12,997 nucleotides of DNA, taken from an uncultured Eubacteriales bacterium (lineage in GTDB: Bacteria > Bacillota > Clostridia > Oscillospirales > CAG-272). Positions 6,279-12,997 of the stretch are shown in pieces (within the stretch, counting starts at the first letter, position 1; each line of letters begins with the position of its first letter). The notes under the pieces are model-generated. The model ran no database searches, had not been told where the DNA came from, and saw only the letters and a program-made list of their open reading frames with translations. The position numbers and the translations under genes are program-made. Where the stretch lies: positions 1 to 12,997 of the forward strand of contig URCP01000083.1 in assembly GCA_900546315.1 (NCBI GenBank). Direction: 5' to 3'.

Positions 6279-6375
6279 AGAGGACGTAGAGGCAGTGCTG
6301 ATTTTTGGCACCAAATCACAAATACAACCACTTTTCAACTTTTTTTAACAGAATTCAGAAAGGATTGTAAGCACC

Positions 6376-7209
6376 ATGAAAAAACAGTTTATTGCTCCGA
6401 TCGCCGCGGCGTCCGCTGCCGCTATTCTCGCCTGCGGAGTTTCCGCCGCACCCGCTGTCGCAGGGCGCAAGACCTGCGAGGCTTACATCGCCGACATAAC
6501 GCTCGATGGTAAGATCGACGACGCGTGGAATTACGCGCCGGAGATCAAGGTCGACACTGTCAAGGAGAACGCGTCTTCGTGGTTCGGCGATAATACAAAG
6601 GTCGCGGGAAAGGACTATGCGACCCTGACCTGCAAGGTGCTTTGGGACGGGCACGGAACTCTTTATCTGCTCTATGTAGTTAAAGACAACGTGATAAGCC
6701 TTTCCGGCGCTAACTCGTGGGATCAGGACTCGATTGAGTACTTCATCCAGACCGAGAACTCGACTGACAGCTCCGCGTCAAAGATCCAGAAGCGCCTTAT
6801 GGCTGACAACAGTGCCAGCGACATCGGCGCGGAGGAATACGGCTACTCGAAGATCGACGGCGGATTCGTCTATGAGATCGCGGTCGACATAAGCGAGGTC
6901 GGCGGCGCCGGACAGTATTTCGGCATCGACTTCCAGTACAACGACGACGCTGAGGGACAGGGAACGAGAAATATCTGCCTCGGCTGGTCCGACTCGACTG
7001 ACAAGGCGTCGAGCGACCCGTCTGTCTATGGTCAGTGCCTGCTTTCCGACAAGACCGTGGCTTCGATAATCGAGGAAGAGAAGCAGAAGGCGGCAGAGGC
7101 TGAGGCGGCAGGACAGGGATCCGCTTCCACCGCTGACCCGATGGCTCTCACCGCTCTCGCGGCGGCAGCGTCTCTCGCGGGCGTTGTCATCTCGAAGCGC
7201 CGCAAGTAA
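6376..7209 (+). CDS. Secreted CBM9-like carbohydrate-binding protein with C-terminal anchor
   Basis: A 277-residue exported protein. Residues 1-29 form a signal peptide (MKKQ, then an Ala-rich core), with likely cleavage after VSA (24) or AVA (29). The mature part opens with ADITLDGKIDDAWNYAPEI, the hallmark N-terminal strand of family 9 carbohydrate-binding modules, and continues with SWDQDSIEYFI and the FGIDFQYNDD region of that fold. No catalytic domain is attached. After a charged Glu/Ala linker (about 230-250), the tail TADPMALTALAAAASLAGVVISKRRK-like segment has a hydrophobic stretch and RRK end, resembling the surface-anchor tails of Clostridia but without LPXTG. C20 in ILAC is a poor lipobox. 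It may hold glycans at the cell surface; the ligand is unknown. The ribosome binding site AGAAAGGA lies 11 bases upstream. Confidence 0.82.
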   Translation: MKKQFIAPIAAASAAAILACGVSAAPAVAGRKTCEAYIADITLDGKIDDAWNYAPEIKVDTVKENASSWFGDNTKVAGKDYATLTCKVLWDGHGTLYLLYVVKDNVISLSGANSWDQDSIEYFIQTENSTDSSASKIQKRLMADNSASDIGAEEYGYSKIDGGFVYEIAVDISEVGGAGQYFGIDFQYNDDAEGQGTRNICLGWSDSTDKASSDPSVYGQCLLSDKTVASIIEEEKQKAAEAEAAGQGSASTADPMALTALAAAASLAGVVISKRRK

Positions 7210-7252
7210 TATAAAAGTGCTTTATTAACTTTCAGAACCAAGTGAATCCATA

Positions 7253-7325
7253 CTCCCGTATCCGGATAAACTAATGACCGCGGACGATGTTCCGCCGCAT
7301 TGATATTCGTATACGGGAGATTTTT
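7253..7325 (+). promoter_or_regulatory. RBS-sequestering inverted repeat before the DUF421 gene
   Basis: CTCCCGTAT (7253-7261) is perfectly complementary to ATACGGGAG (7311-7319), and the second arm contains the ribosome binding site GGGAG. Within the 49-base loop, GCGGA (7280-7284) pairs with TCCGC (7291-7295). A TTTTT run (7321-7325) follows directly. The structure could block translation, act as a branched terminator for the upstream CBM9 gene, or both. I do not recognise it as a known riboswitch. Confidence 0.5.
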
Positions 7326-8027
7326 ATGGATTTTATAAAGGTTATACTGACGTCGCTTCTGTCGATTGTCACGCTCTTCATACTGACGAAGCTGATGGGA
7401 AACAGGCAGATGTCGCAGCTTTCAATGTTCGACTATATAAACGGCATAACGATCGGTTCGATCGCCGCGGAGCTCGCGACCGATCTTGAGGGGGATTTCT
7501 GGCAGCCGGTCGTCGCGATGGCAGTCTACGCGGTCGTCACCGTGTGCATCACTTTCATCACGACGAAATCGATCGGCGCGAGGAGGCTTCTGACCGGAAA
7601 ATCGGTCATTCTGTTCGAGAACGGAAAGTTCCGGACGAAGGATATGCTCCGCGCGCAGGTCGACACGAGCGAGTTCATGACGCAGTGCAGGATAAGCGGC
7701 TGTTTTTCGCTGTCCGGGCTTGAGTGCGCGGTGCTCGAGCCGAACGGCAGGATAAGCTTTCTGATGAAATCGGACGCGAGACCGGCGGAGCCGAAGGATT
7801 TTTCGATCTCTCCGGAGAAGGCGTCGATAAGCCCGACCGTGATACTCGACGGCGAGACGCTGCACGAGAATCTGAAGGCGGCGGGCTACGACGAGCGCTG
7901 GCTGAAGAGCGAGCTCGACAGACTTTCCCTTGACGAGAAGGAGATTATGCTCGGCGAGATAGAAAACGGTTCGCTTTCGGCGTTCACAAGGGACGAGAAG
8001 AAGACAAAACGAGATATTTTTCAGTGA
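7326..8027 (+). CDS. DUF421/YetF family membrane protein
   Basis: A 233-residue membrane protein of the DUF421 (YetF/YcaP-like) family, whose biochemical role is not established. Three hydrophobic segments lie near residues 4-21, 35-50 and 57-77, interrupted by the conserved LTKLMGNRQMSQLSMFDYINGITIGS block. A cytosolic domain follows with GKSVILFENGKF and MLRAQVDTSEFMTQCR, both typical of the family. The C-terminal third is charged and hydrophilic. The ATG at 7326 was chosen because GGGAGA (7315-7320) is 5 bases upstream and family members begin close to TM1; an in-frame ATG at 7287 would add 13 charged residues. No separate promoter is clear, so expression may be by read-through from the CBM9 gene. 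Confidence 0.88.
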   Translation: MDFIKVILTSLLSIVTLFILTKLMGNRQMSQLSMFDYINGITIGSIAAELATDLEGDFWQPVVAMAVYAVVTVCITFITTKSIGARRLLTGKSVILFENGKFRTKDMLRAQVDTSEFMTQCRISGCFSLSGLECAVLEPNGRISFLMKSDARPAEPKDFSISPEKASISPTVILDGETLHENLKAAGYDERWLKSELDRLSLDEKEIMLGEIENGSLSAFTRDEKKTKRDIFQ

Positions 8028-8041
8028 TATCGAAAAAATAT
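8014..8041. repeat. AT-rich inverted repeat at the DUF421 stop
   Basis: ATATTTTTC (8014-8022) and GAAAAAATAT (8032-8041) form an imperfect inverted repeat around the stop codon and abut the -35 box of the next promoter. It might be a weak terminator or an operator for the GH43 promoter; evidence is only the symmetry. Confidence 0.35.
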
Positions 8042-8042
8042 A

Positions 8043-8071
8043 TTGCCAAACCGGAATGTATGTGTTATAAT
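8043..8071 (+). promoter_or_regulatory. Promoter of the GH43-led gene cluster
   Basis: TTGCCA (8043-8048), a 17-bp spacer and TATAAT (8066-8071) predict a start near 8078. The leader of about 100 bases begins with a hairpin, CAGCG/CGCTG with an inner GGAA/TTCC stem (8083-8111), which could protect the 5' end. Confidence 0.82.
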
Positions 8072-8178
8072 AGAAGATAGAACAGCGGAAGGAACATATT
8101 CCCCGACGCTGAAAATCTTAATCAGTGACGATATATAAATAAATTATAACAATATATATCCGAGGATGGTGTAATAAA

Positions 8179-9096
8179 ATGTCGAATTTCAGAAACGGAG
8201 AGCCGTGGCTCGACACGGACGGAAATGTAATACACGCGCACGGCGGGCATATGCTTCATCACGACGGCTGGTGGTACTGGTACGGCGAGAACCGCAAGGA
8301 GAACAACTACGTCTCCTGCTACAGGACGAAGGATTTCACATCCTTCGAGTTCCGCGGGAATATAATAACGACAGAGACGCCGACCGAAGGGTATCGGGTG
8401 CATACGGATCTCTCCCTGACCGGTAAGAACGCGGACGGGACGATCCACAAGGTCAATCTCGAGCGCCCGAAGGTCCTCTGGTGCGAGCGGACGAAGAAAT
8501 TTGTTCTGTGGTGCCACTATGAGAACGGCGTCGATTATCACGACGCGAGATGCGCGGTCGCGTCGAGCGATTACCCGGATCACGGTTTTGTCTATCACGG
8601 GAGCTTCAACCCGTTCGGGGACATGGCGCGCGACTGCACGCTGTTCATGGACGGCGAGGACGCGTATTTCACCGCGGCGTCGAGGGATAACCGCGACCTG
8701 CACGTCTGGAAGCTGACTAAGGACTTCATGAGCGTCTCGAAGCTCGTGAACAATCTCTTCCAGAATGAGTCGCGTGAGGCTCCGGCGTTCTTCAAGAAGG
8801 ACGGCAGGTATTATCTGCTGACCTCCTACTGCACCGGCTGGGCGCCGAATCAGGGCAAGTGGTCGTCGTCGGATTCGATAGACGGCGAGTGGGAGATAAA
8901 CGAGAAATTCGGAGACGAGACGACCTTCCGTTCCCAGCCCGCTTTCGTTCTCGAAAAGGACGGGAAGTTTATATATTTCGCGGACAGATGGGGCGGGAAC
9001 GGTCATTATAACGACTCAACCTACGTTGTTCTCGAGATAAAGTTCCGTGAGGACGGCTCGCCGTATATCGAATACTCCGACGAGGCGGCTCTCTGA
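8179..9096 (+). CDS. GH43 family enzyme, exo-beta-1,3-galactanase-like (subfamily 24 type)
   Basis: A 305-residue single-domain five-bladed beta-propeller enzyme of glycoside hydrolase family 43. The start WLDTDGNVIHAHGGHML and the later YWYGENR closely match the fungal exo-beta-1,3-galactanase Pc1,3Gal43A as I recall it. The three active-site residues described for that group are present: E95 in LERPKV, E200 in SREAPAF and Q253 in RSQPAF, along with the TGWAPNQGKW block. Predicted activity is release of galactose from beta-1,3-galactan side chains of arabinogalactan or related oligosaccharides. There is no signal peptide and no carbohydrate-binding module, so it should act in the cytoplasm on imported oligosaccharides. 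GAGGATGGTG sits about 8 bases before the ATG. It heads a run of five co-directional genes. Confidence 0.87.
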   Translation: MSNFRNGEPWLDTDGNVIHAHGGHMLHHDGWWYWYGENRKENNYVSCYRTKDFTSFEFRGNIITTETPTEGYRVHTDLSLTGKNADGTIHKVNLERPKVLWCERTKKFVLWCHYENGVDYHDARCAVASSDYPDHGFVYHGSFNPFGDMARDCTLFMDGEDAYFTAASRDNRDLHVWKLTKDFMSVSKLVNNLFQNESREAPAFFKKDGRYYLLTSYCTGWAPNQGKWSSSDSIDGEWEINEKFGDETTFRSQPAFVLEKDGKFIYFADRWGGNGHYNDSTYVVLEIKFREDGSPYIEYSDEAAL

Positions 9097-9122
9097 GATA
9101 AGTCCGCTCATGGTGTGAAATG

Positions 9123-9139
9123 GAATTATGACATAATTC
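9123..9139. promoter_or_regulatory. Perfect 17-bp palindrome before the phosphodiesterase-like gene
   Basis: GAATTATG-A-CATAATTC is a perfect 8-bp inverted repeat with a one-base centre, ending directly at the AGGAAAGG ribosome binding site. The one-base loop is too short for an RNA hairpin at full length, so a dimeric DNA-binding regulator site is a better guess. No matching -35/-10 pair was found around it. Confidence 0.45.
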
Positions 9140-9148
9140 AGGAAAGGC

Positions 9149-9967
9149 ATGGTCATGGATATGGATATGGAATCTGACAGGATATCACTCTCCGCGCTCT
9201 GCCGCGACATATGCGACTGTATGGGGATCGACGCCCCGTCCGCGGCGGAACCATCCGGCGGGAGGCTGAAGAGCCTCGCCGGGGACAGGAAGTGTGAGCG
9301 CGTCGTCATGTACAATCCGGACGCGCAGGCGGAATGGCTTGTCAAAAAATACCCGGAGATATTCGAGCCTGTGACATCGCGTTGCCATCTTGCTTACAAG
9401 TTCGCGACCGTCATGCCGTCGGTGACTCCGGTCTGCTTCGCGACGATGTACACGGGCGCCATGCCGGAGGTTCACGGGATACGGAAGTACGAGAAGCCGG
9501 TGCTTGAGACCGACACCATCTTCGACGCCCTCGTGCGCGCCGGGAAGAAGGCGGCGATTGTCGCGACCAAGGGCAGTTCGATGTCCATTATCTTCGGCGG
9601 GCGGGATATAGACTACTACATAATCCCCGCCGACGCCGACGCGGACGAGAAGGCGGTGAAGAAGGGTATTGAGCTCATAAAAGAGGACAAGTACGACTTT
9701 CTCGTGATATACAACGGAAATTATGACTCGATGATGCACGTGACATATCCGGAGTCGGAATATGCCATGCACTGGCTGAGGCATCACGCTGACGCTTTCG
9801 CGAGGATATATTCCGCAGTCAGCGAGACCTCGAAACGAAGCGGCAGAACGGCGCTTGTCGGATACGCGACAGATCACGGCGTCCACACGAACGAGAACGG
9901 CCGCGGCACACACGGCGCGGACATTCCGGAGGACATCGAGATCACGCATTTCTATGACGTTATATAG
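9149..9967 (+). CDS. Alkaline phosphatase superfamily hydrolase (phosphodiesterase/nucleotide pyrophosphatase type)
   Basis: A 272-residue cytoplasmic enzyme of the two-metal alkaline phosphatase superfamily, closest to the type I phosphodiesterase/nucleotide pyrophosphatase group. A full set of candidate metal ligands and a nucleophile is visible: D58 (YNPDAQ), nucleophile T93 in MPSVTPVCFATMYTG, D193 and H197 (YDSMMH), D242-H243 (ATDHGVH) and H255 (GTHGAD). EVHGI after the nucleophile loop is also typical. The substrate cannot be told; a phosphomonoester, phosphodiester or phosphonate is possible. There is no export signal. The start is ambiguous: in-frame ATGs at 9149, 9155, 9161 and 9167 form a hexanucleotide run, and AGGAAAGG (9140-9147) suits 9149 or 9155. 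It lies 52 bases after the GH43 gene. Confidence 0.82.
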   Translation: MVMDMDMESDRISLSALCRDICDCMGIDAPSAAEPSGGRLKSLAGDRKCERVVMYNPDAQAEWLVKKYPEIFEPVTSRCHLAYKFATVMPSVTPVCFATMYTGAMPEVHGIRKYEKPVLETDTIFDALVRAGKKAAIVATKGSSMSIIFGGRDIDYYIIPADADADEKAVKKGIELIKEDKYDFLVIYNGNYDSMMHVTYPESEYAMHWLRHHADAFARIYSAVSETSKRSGRTALVGYATDHGVHTNENGRGTHGADIPEDIEITHFYDVI

Positions 9968-9979
9968 GGAGCAGCTGTG

Positions 9980-10810
9980 ATGAACACGACTTGTGAAGAG
10001 ACAGATAAAAAGCCGCCGGAGAACGAAAGAAATGACGCGCCGGCGAGGGAAGCGAAGACTCTGAAATACTCGAGCGGGGTCGGAAGAGCGATGCTTCTGA
10101 CTGGGATATCCGCGCTGGCGGTCTCGCTTCTTGTGGTCATATTCTCGGGAATCGGCGCGTCGGCGGCGTTCAGGCTCGGGGTCAGGACGAGAACCTGCGT
10201 GGTTGACATGTCAGATAACGCGAGACTTGAGTATTACGCGGCGAGACCGGTGCTGACCGGCGTCACATCCTGCCGCTTTTTCCTGAAAGATGGCGACAGG
10301 ACGAGCGTTTCGGCGGCGGTCGATTTTCTGGCGTTTCTGAAACAGCAGGACGTCGCGCTTAACGCCGTGCGGATTGACTCGGGGGACGAGGAAGCGATTG
10401 CCGCGTATCTCTCCGGTGACGGCGGTCCGGAAGGCATCGACGACGACACTCTTGACCTTGCCGACAGGCTGAAGCGCCTGAACTCGACTCTCCCGCCGCA
10501 GAAGCGCGTCGGGATAAGAACCGGCGCGGCAGAAATCCCGTCGGACGGGGAATATGAGATAACATCGGCTGAATATACAGGCGTGGCGGACGGCGTTCTC
10601 GACGTCGGATGCCTGTATCCGGGAACAAACGGGTGTGACCCGCTGTTCGACGTGAAGACGGATAAGCTGCGCTTCGGATGTGTTTCGGATCTTGACGCTT
10701 TCAGCGGATATCTTTCCGCCGTCTCCGGAAATTTCGGCGGTAAAAAGTTCGACGGTGTCGGCGTCCCGGAATTCTATTTCCTTGTGCCGCCGAACGCGTC
10801 CGGCGAGTGA
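9980..10810 (+). CDS. Single-pass membrane protein of unknown function
   Basis: I do not recognise this 276-residue protein. It has a charged, proline-containing cytosolic N terminus (residues 1-36), one membrane helix (about 37-60, rich in Leu/Val/Ala) and an external domain of about 210 residues. That domain alternates short hydrophobic strands (TCVVDM, CRFFLK, VALNAVRID, RVGIRT, GVLDVGCLY, KLRFGCVSD, FDGVGVPEFYFLV) with helical stretches, which vaguely suggests an alpha/beta barrel like those of polysaccharide-acting TIM-barrel proteins; this is only a pattern impression. The ATG at 9980 is preferred over the overlapping GTG at 9977 because GGGAG (9967-9971) is 8 bases away. It lies 12 bases after the phosphodiesterase-like gene and 21 before the acetyltransferase gene, so it is probably in the same operon. 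Confidence 0.75.
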   Translation: MNTTCEETDKKPPENERNDAPAREAKTLKYSSGVGRAMLLTGISALAVSLLVVIFSGIGASAAFRLGVRTRTCVVDMSDNARLEYYAARPVLTGVTSCRFFLKDGDRTSVSAAVDFLAFLKQQDVALNAVRIDSGDEEAIAAYLSGDGGPEGIDDDTLDLADRLKRLNSTLPPQKRVGIRTGAAEIPSDGEYEITSAEYTGVADGVLDVGCLYPGTNGCDPLFDVKTDKLRFGCVSDLDAFSGYLSAVSGNFGGKKFDGVGVPEFYFLVPPNASGE

Positions 10811-10831
10811 GCGTTTTTTGAAAGGATATAT

Positions 10832-11548
10832 ATGGCAGACAAACTGACGATTATTGAGGACGAGGGAGCGGAACAGCTCGCGCGCGAGGGAGAGTTCGAG
10901 CTCGCGATACCATTTTCGCTCTACCTCTACAATGACGGCGGGATACGGATAAATGTTTTCCCGTCGCTGAAAAAGGACGCGGAGGAGTTCCTCTCGCTCT
11001 TTCCGGACGACAGAATGTTCTCTTCTGAAGCGCTCGGATGGGCGCGTGAGCGCTTCGGCGGGGCGATATCGGCGGAGGGTTACACGACCGAGGACACGGA
11101 CGTTTTTTTCTACGATTATCTCGTGAAGAGCGCCGACCGCTCGCTGATACTTCCCGAGACCTTCCGCGTCTGCGGGAGCGAGGAGGCGGAGAACCTGACC
11201 GGGTATGATTTCGGATACATGACGAATTACGGTCATGTGTGCTTCGCCGTGGAGGTCGACGGAAAGATCGTCGCCGCCGCCTGCACGAACTATCCGGTGC
11301 TGCTCGCTGACGATCAGGACGACCGGCGGGTCGAGATCGGCGTCGAGACCTCTCCGGAATACAGACGCCGCGGGTACGGTATCTCCTGCGCGGCGGCGCT
11401 GGTGAACGAGCTTGTCGCTCAGGGCTTCGAGGTGCTCTACGAGTGCGGGTCGGACAATCCGGCGTCGGTTGCGCTCGTCGACCGTCTCGGAGGGAGCGTC
11501 TTCGCAAAGAATTTCTGCGTCGTCGGGAGAAAAGAGACCGACGAATGA
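10832..11548 (+). CDS. GNAT family N-acetyltransferase
   Basis: A 238-residue protein whose C-terminal half (about residues 120-235) is a GNAT acyltransferase domain. The acetyl-CoA loop is clear in VEIGVETSPEYRRRGYGISC (V167 onward), with the R178-x-x-G181-x-G183 pyrophosphate-binding signature. The later CGSDNPASVALVDRLGG segment is the usual motif B helix. The N-terminal 120 residues are less familiar and may define substrate choice or a dimer interface; this two-part layout is common among longer Firmicute GNAT proteins. The acceptor substrate cannot be told. AAAGGA (10821-10826) is 5 bases before the ATG. It lies between the unknown membrane protein and the RqcH-like gene with short gaps. 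Confidence 0.88.
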   Translation: MADKLTIIEDEGAEQLAREGEFELAIPFSLYLYNDGGIRINVFPSLKKDAEEFLSLFPDDRMFSSEALGWARERFGGAISAEGYTTEDTDVFFYDYLVKSADRSLILPETFRVCGSEEAENLTGYDFGYMTNYGHVCFAVEVDGKIVAAACTNYPVLLADDQDDRRVEIGVETSPEYRRRGYGISCAAALVNELVAQGFEVLYECGSDNPASVALVDRLGGSVFAKNFCVVGRKETDE

Positions 11549-11572
11549 ACCTTAGGAAAGGGATAATACGGC

Positions 11573-12997
11573 ATGGCATTTGACGCCGGGATGGTTTCCG
11601 CCATCGTAAACGAACTTGAAAATAAGACGCTCGGCGCAAGAGTCGAGCGTGTGAACCAGCCGGAGAAGGACGAGATAGTCCTCCTCCTGCACGCCGCGAG
11701 AGAGAGCGGACGCGAGAATCTGCGCCTGTCACTCTCCTCCGGCACGAACAATCCGCACTTCAATCTGACAAAGACGGCGAAGGAGAACCCCGCCGCTCCG
11801 CCGATGTTCTGTATGCTCCTCAGGAAGCACCTGACCGGCTCGAGGATAGCCGGCATAACCCAGCTCGGTTTCGAGAGAGCGGTTGAATTCGCTTTTGACG
11901 GGTATGACGAGATGGGCTTCCCGGCGAAGAAGTACCTTGTCACCGAGACGATGGGCAAGTACAGCAACCTCATCCTGCTTGATTCATCGAAAAAGGTTGT
12001 CAGCGCGCTGAAGCTGATCGACCTCGCGTCGAGCTCGGTGAGGCAGATACTCCCCGGCTTTCCGTATGAGCTGCCGCCGGTGCAGAAGAAGCTGAACCCC
12101 TTGACGGCGGTCCGCGAGGACTTCGACAGGGCGTTCGACGACGCTTCCGGCATGACCGCGGACAAGTTCATGACCGCGAAGTATTTCGGACTGTCGGCTC
12201 TCACGGCGCGCGAGATCGCGCTGAGAGGCGCGGGAAGAAGCGACGCGCAGATAACAGACTGCGACCGCGAAAAGCTTTGGAGCGCCGTCTGCTGGTTCTC
12301 TGACACATTCAGAAACAGGAGCTTCGAGCCGTGGCTTGTGAGCGACGCCGCCGGGAGACCGGTCGAGTATTCGTTCTTCGAGCCGCTCGAGTACGGTCCT
12401 GACCTGACCGTGAAAAAGCTCGACAGCTTCGGCGAACTGCTTGACGAGTATTTCGGCAGGCGCGACAAGGCTGAGAGGATACGTCAGCGCACGGCGGACA
12501 TCTTCCGTCTGCTCACGAACGCGGAGAACCGGCTCACGAGAAAGATCGCCGGACAGAAGCAGGATCTCGAGGCGTGCGCCGACAAGGACAAATACAAGAA
12601 ATGGGGAGACCTCATAACCGCGAATATCTGGCGGCTCTCGAGGGGAATGGAATCGGCACAGCTCGAGGATTATTACTCGGATGACTGCGCCGTCGTGATA
12701 GTCCCGCTCGACAAGCGCCTGACGCCGCAGCAGAACGCCCAGAGGTACTACAAGAAGTACACGAAGTCGAAGACGGCGGAGGTCGAGCTCGCGAAGCAGA
12801 TAAAGCTCGCGGAGGCGGAGCTCGAATATATTTACACGGTCTTCGATTCGCTGACCCACGCGGAGAGCGAGAACGATATCCTCGAGATACGGGACGAGCT
12901 TTACCGTTCCGGCTACGCGTCGAGGATGAAGAATTACTCGACGAAGAAGATGCCGGCGCCGAAGCCGCTCGAGTTCCGCACGACAGACGGCCGCCGC
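11573..12997 (+). CDS. rqcH: NFACT family ribosome quality control protein (RqcH/FbpA-like), 3' end missing
   Basis: The first 475 residues of an NFACT protein, cut by the window edge with no stop. The family member RqcH binds obstructed 60S-equivalent 50S subunits carrying peptidyl-tRNA and adds C-terminal alanine tails that mark the nascent chain for degradation; older annotations call it fibronectin-binding protein. The NFACT-N domain starts MAFDAGMVSAIVNELE and includes the conserved LRLSLSSGTNNPHF and PPMFCMLLRKHLTG blocks and FPAKKYLVTETMGKYSNLIL. HhH and coiled-coil regions follow (about 170-445), and the sequence stops in FRTTDGRR, the very start of the NFACT-R domain. The position I align with the functional Asp-Arg pair reads E101-R102. 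AGGAAAGGGA lies 9 bases before the ATG. It follows the acetyltransferase by 24 bases. Confidence 0.93.
   Translation, partial: MAFDAGMVSAIVNELENKTLGARVERVNQPEKDEIVLLLHAARESGRENLRLSLSSGTNNPHFNLTKTAKENPAAPPMFCMLLRKHLTGSRIAGITQLGFERAVEFAFDGYDEMGFPAKKYLVTETMGKYSNLILLDSSKKVVSALKLIDLASSSVRQILPGFPYELPPVQKKLNPLTAVREDFDRAFDDASGMTADKFMTAKYFGLSALTAREIALRGAGRSDAQITDCDREKLWSAVCWFSDTFRNRSFEPWLVSDAAGRPVEYSFFEPLEYGPDLTVKKLDSFGELLDEYFGRRDKAERIRQRTADIFRLLTNAENRLTRKIAGQKQDLEACADKDKYKKWGDLITANIWRLSRGMESAQLEDYYSDDCAVVIVPLDKRLTPQQNAQRYYKKYTKSKTAEVELAKQIKLAEAELEYIYTVFDSLTHAESENDILEIRDELYRSGYASRMKNYSTKKMPAPKPLEFRTTDGRR

Noticed and set aside
6427..6438. Lipoprotein signal in the CBM9-like protein
   Set aside because: ILAC lacks a good lipobox (Leu at -2), and better signal peptidase I sites follow; the C-terminal helix already gives an anchor.
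10851..12859. Long minus-strand open frames opposite the GNAT and RqcH-like genes
   Set aside because: Arg/Ser-rich or Leu/Arg-rich antisense frames without domains, while the plus-strand frames carry clear conserved motifs.
1..12997. CRISPR array, tRNA, insertion sequence or phage genes
   Set aside because: No regularly spaced repeats, cloverleaf-like sequences, transposase or integrase motifs were seen; the repeats present are short and local.

Overview
The window is a contiguous stretch of a bacterial chromosome, most likely from a Clostridia-class Firmicute (Oscillospirales/Eubacteriales-like, probably uncultured). The main evidence is a long Bacillus-type SRP RNA directly followed by dnaX, ebfC/ybaB and recR, the same order as scr-dnaX-yaaK-recR in Bacillus subtilis. 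A yceD-rpmF pair, AAAGGA/GGAGG-type ribosome binding sites and sigma-A-like promoters (TTGACA/TTGNNN, 17 bp, TATAAT) agree with this. Coding DNA is GC-rich at third positions, while the promoter regions are very AT-rich.

Layout. (1) Positions 188-2005: a DUF6062-type protein with two CxxC/CxxH sites on the minus strand, diverging from an OGG1-type 8-oxoguanine DNA glycosylase. Both are read from one nearly symmetric AT-rich promoter palindrome. (2) 2076-5199: a strong promoter, the SRP RNA inside a long precursor stem, then dnaX (TTG start), ebfC and recR, with no obvious terminator between the RNA and dnaX. (3) 5307-6176: yceD and rpmF, each with its own promoter, closed by an intrinsic terminator. 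(4) 6250-8027: a secreted CBM9-like protein with a C-terminal membrane anchor, then a DUF421/YetF membrane protein whose ribosome binding site lies in a 9-bp inverted repeat. (5) 8043-12997: a promoter followed by five tightly spaced plus-strand genes: a cytoplasmic GH43 exo-beta-1,3-galactanase-like enzyme, an alkaline-phosphatase-superfamily hydrolase, a single-pass membrane protein of unknown function, a GNAT acetyltransferase and the first 475 codons of an NFACT/RqcH-type ribosome quality control protein. The last gene runs off the right edge.

How the genes work together. SRP RNA acts in co-translational protein targeting, DnaX loads the polymerase clamp, EbfC/RecR and the glycosylase act in DNA maintenance, L32 is a ribosomal protein, and RqcH rescues stalled ribosomes. 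Most of the window is therefore housekeeping, with a small carbohydrate/surface layer (CBM9 protein, GH43, phosphodiesterase-like enzyme). I see no prophage, insertion sequence, CRISPR array, tRNA or rRNA. I found no clear new multi-gene system. The points most worth a second look are the symmetric bidirectional promoter, the duplicated metal-site protein beside OGG, the SRP precursor stem, two RNA structures that could control start sites (before dnaX and before the DUF421 gene), and the unknown membrane protein at 9980-10810.
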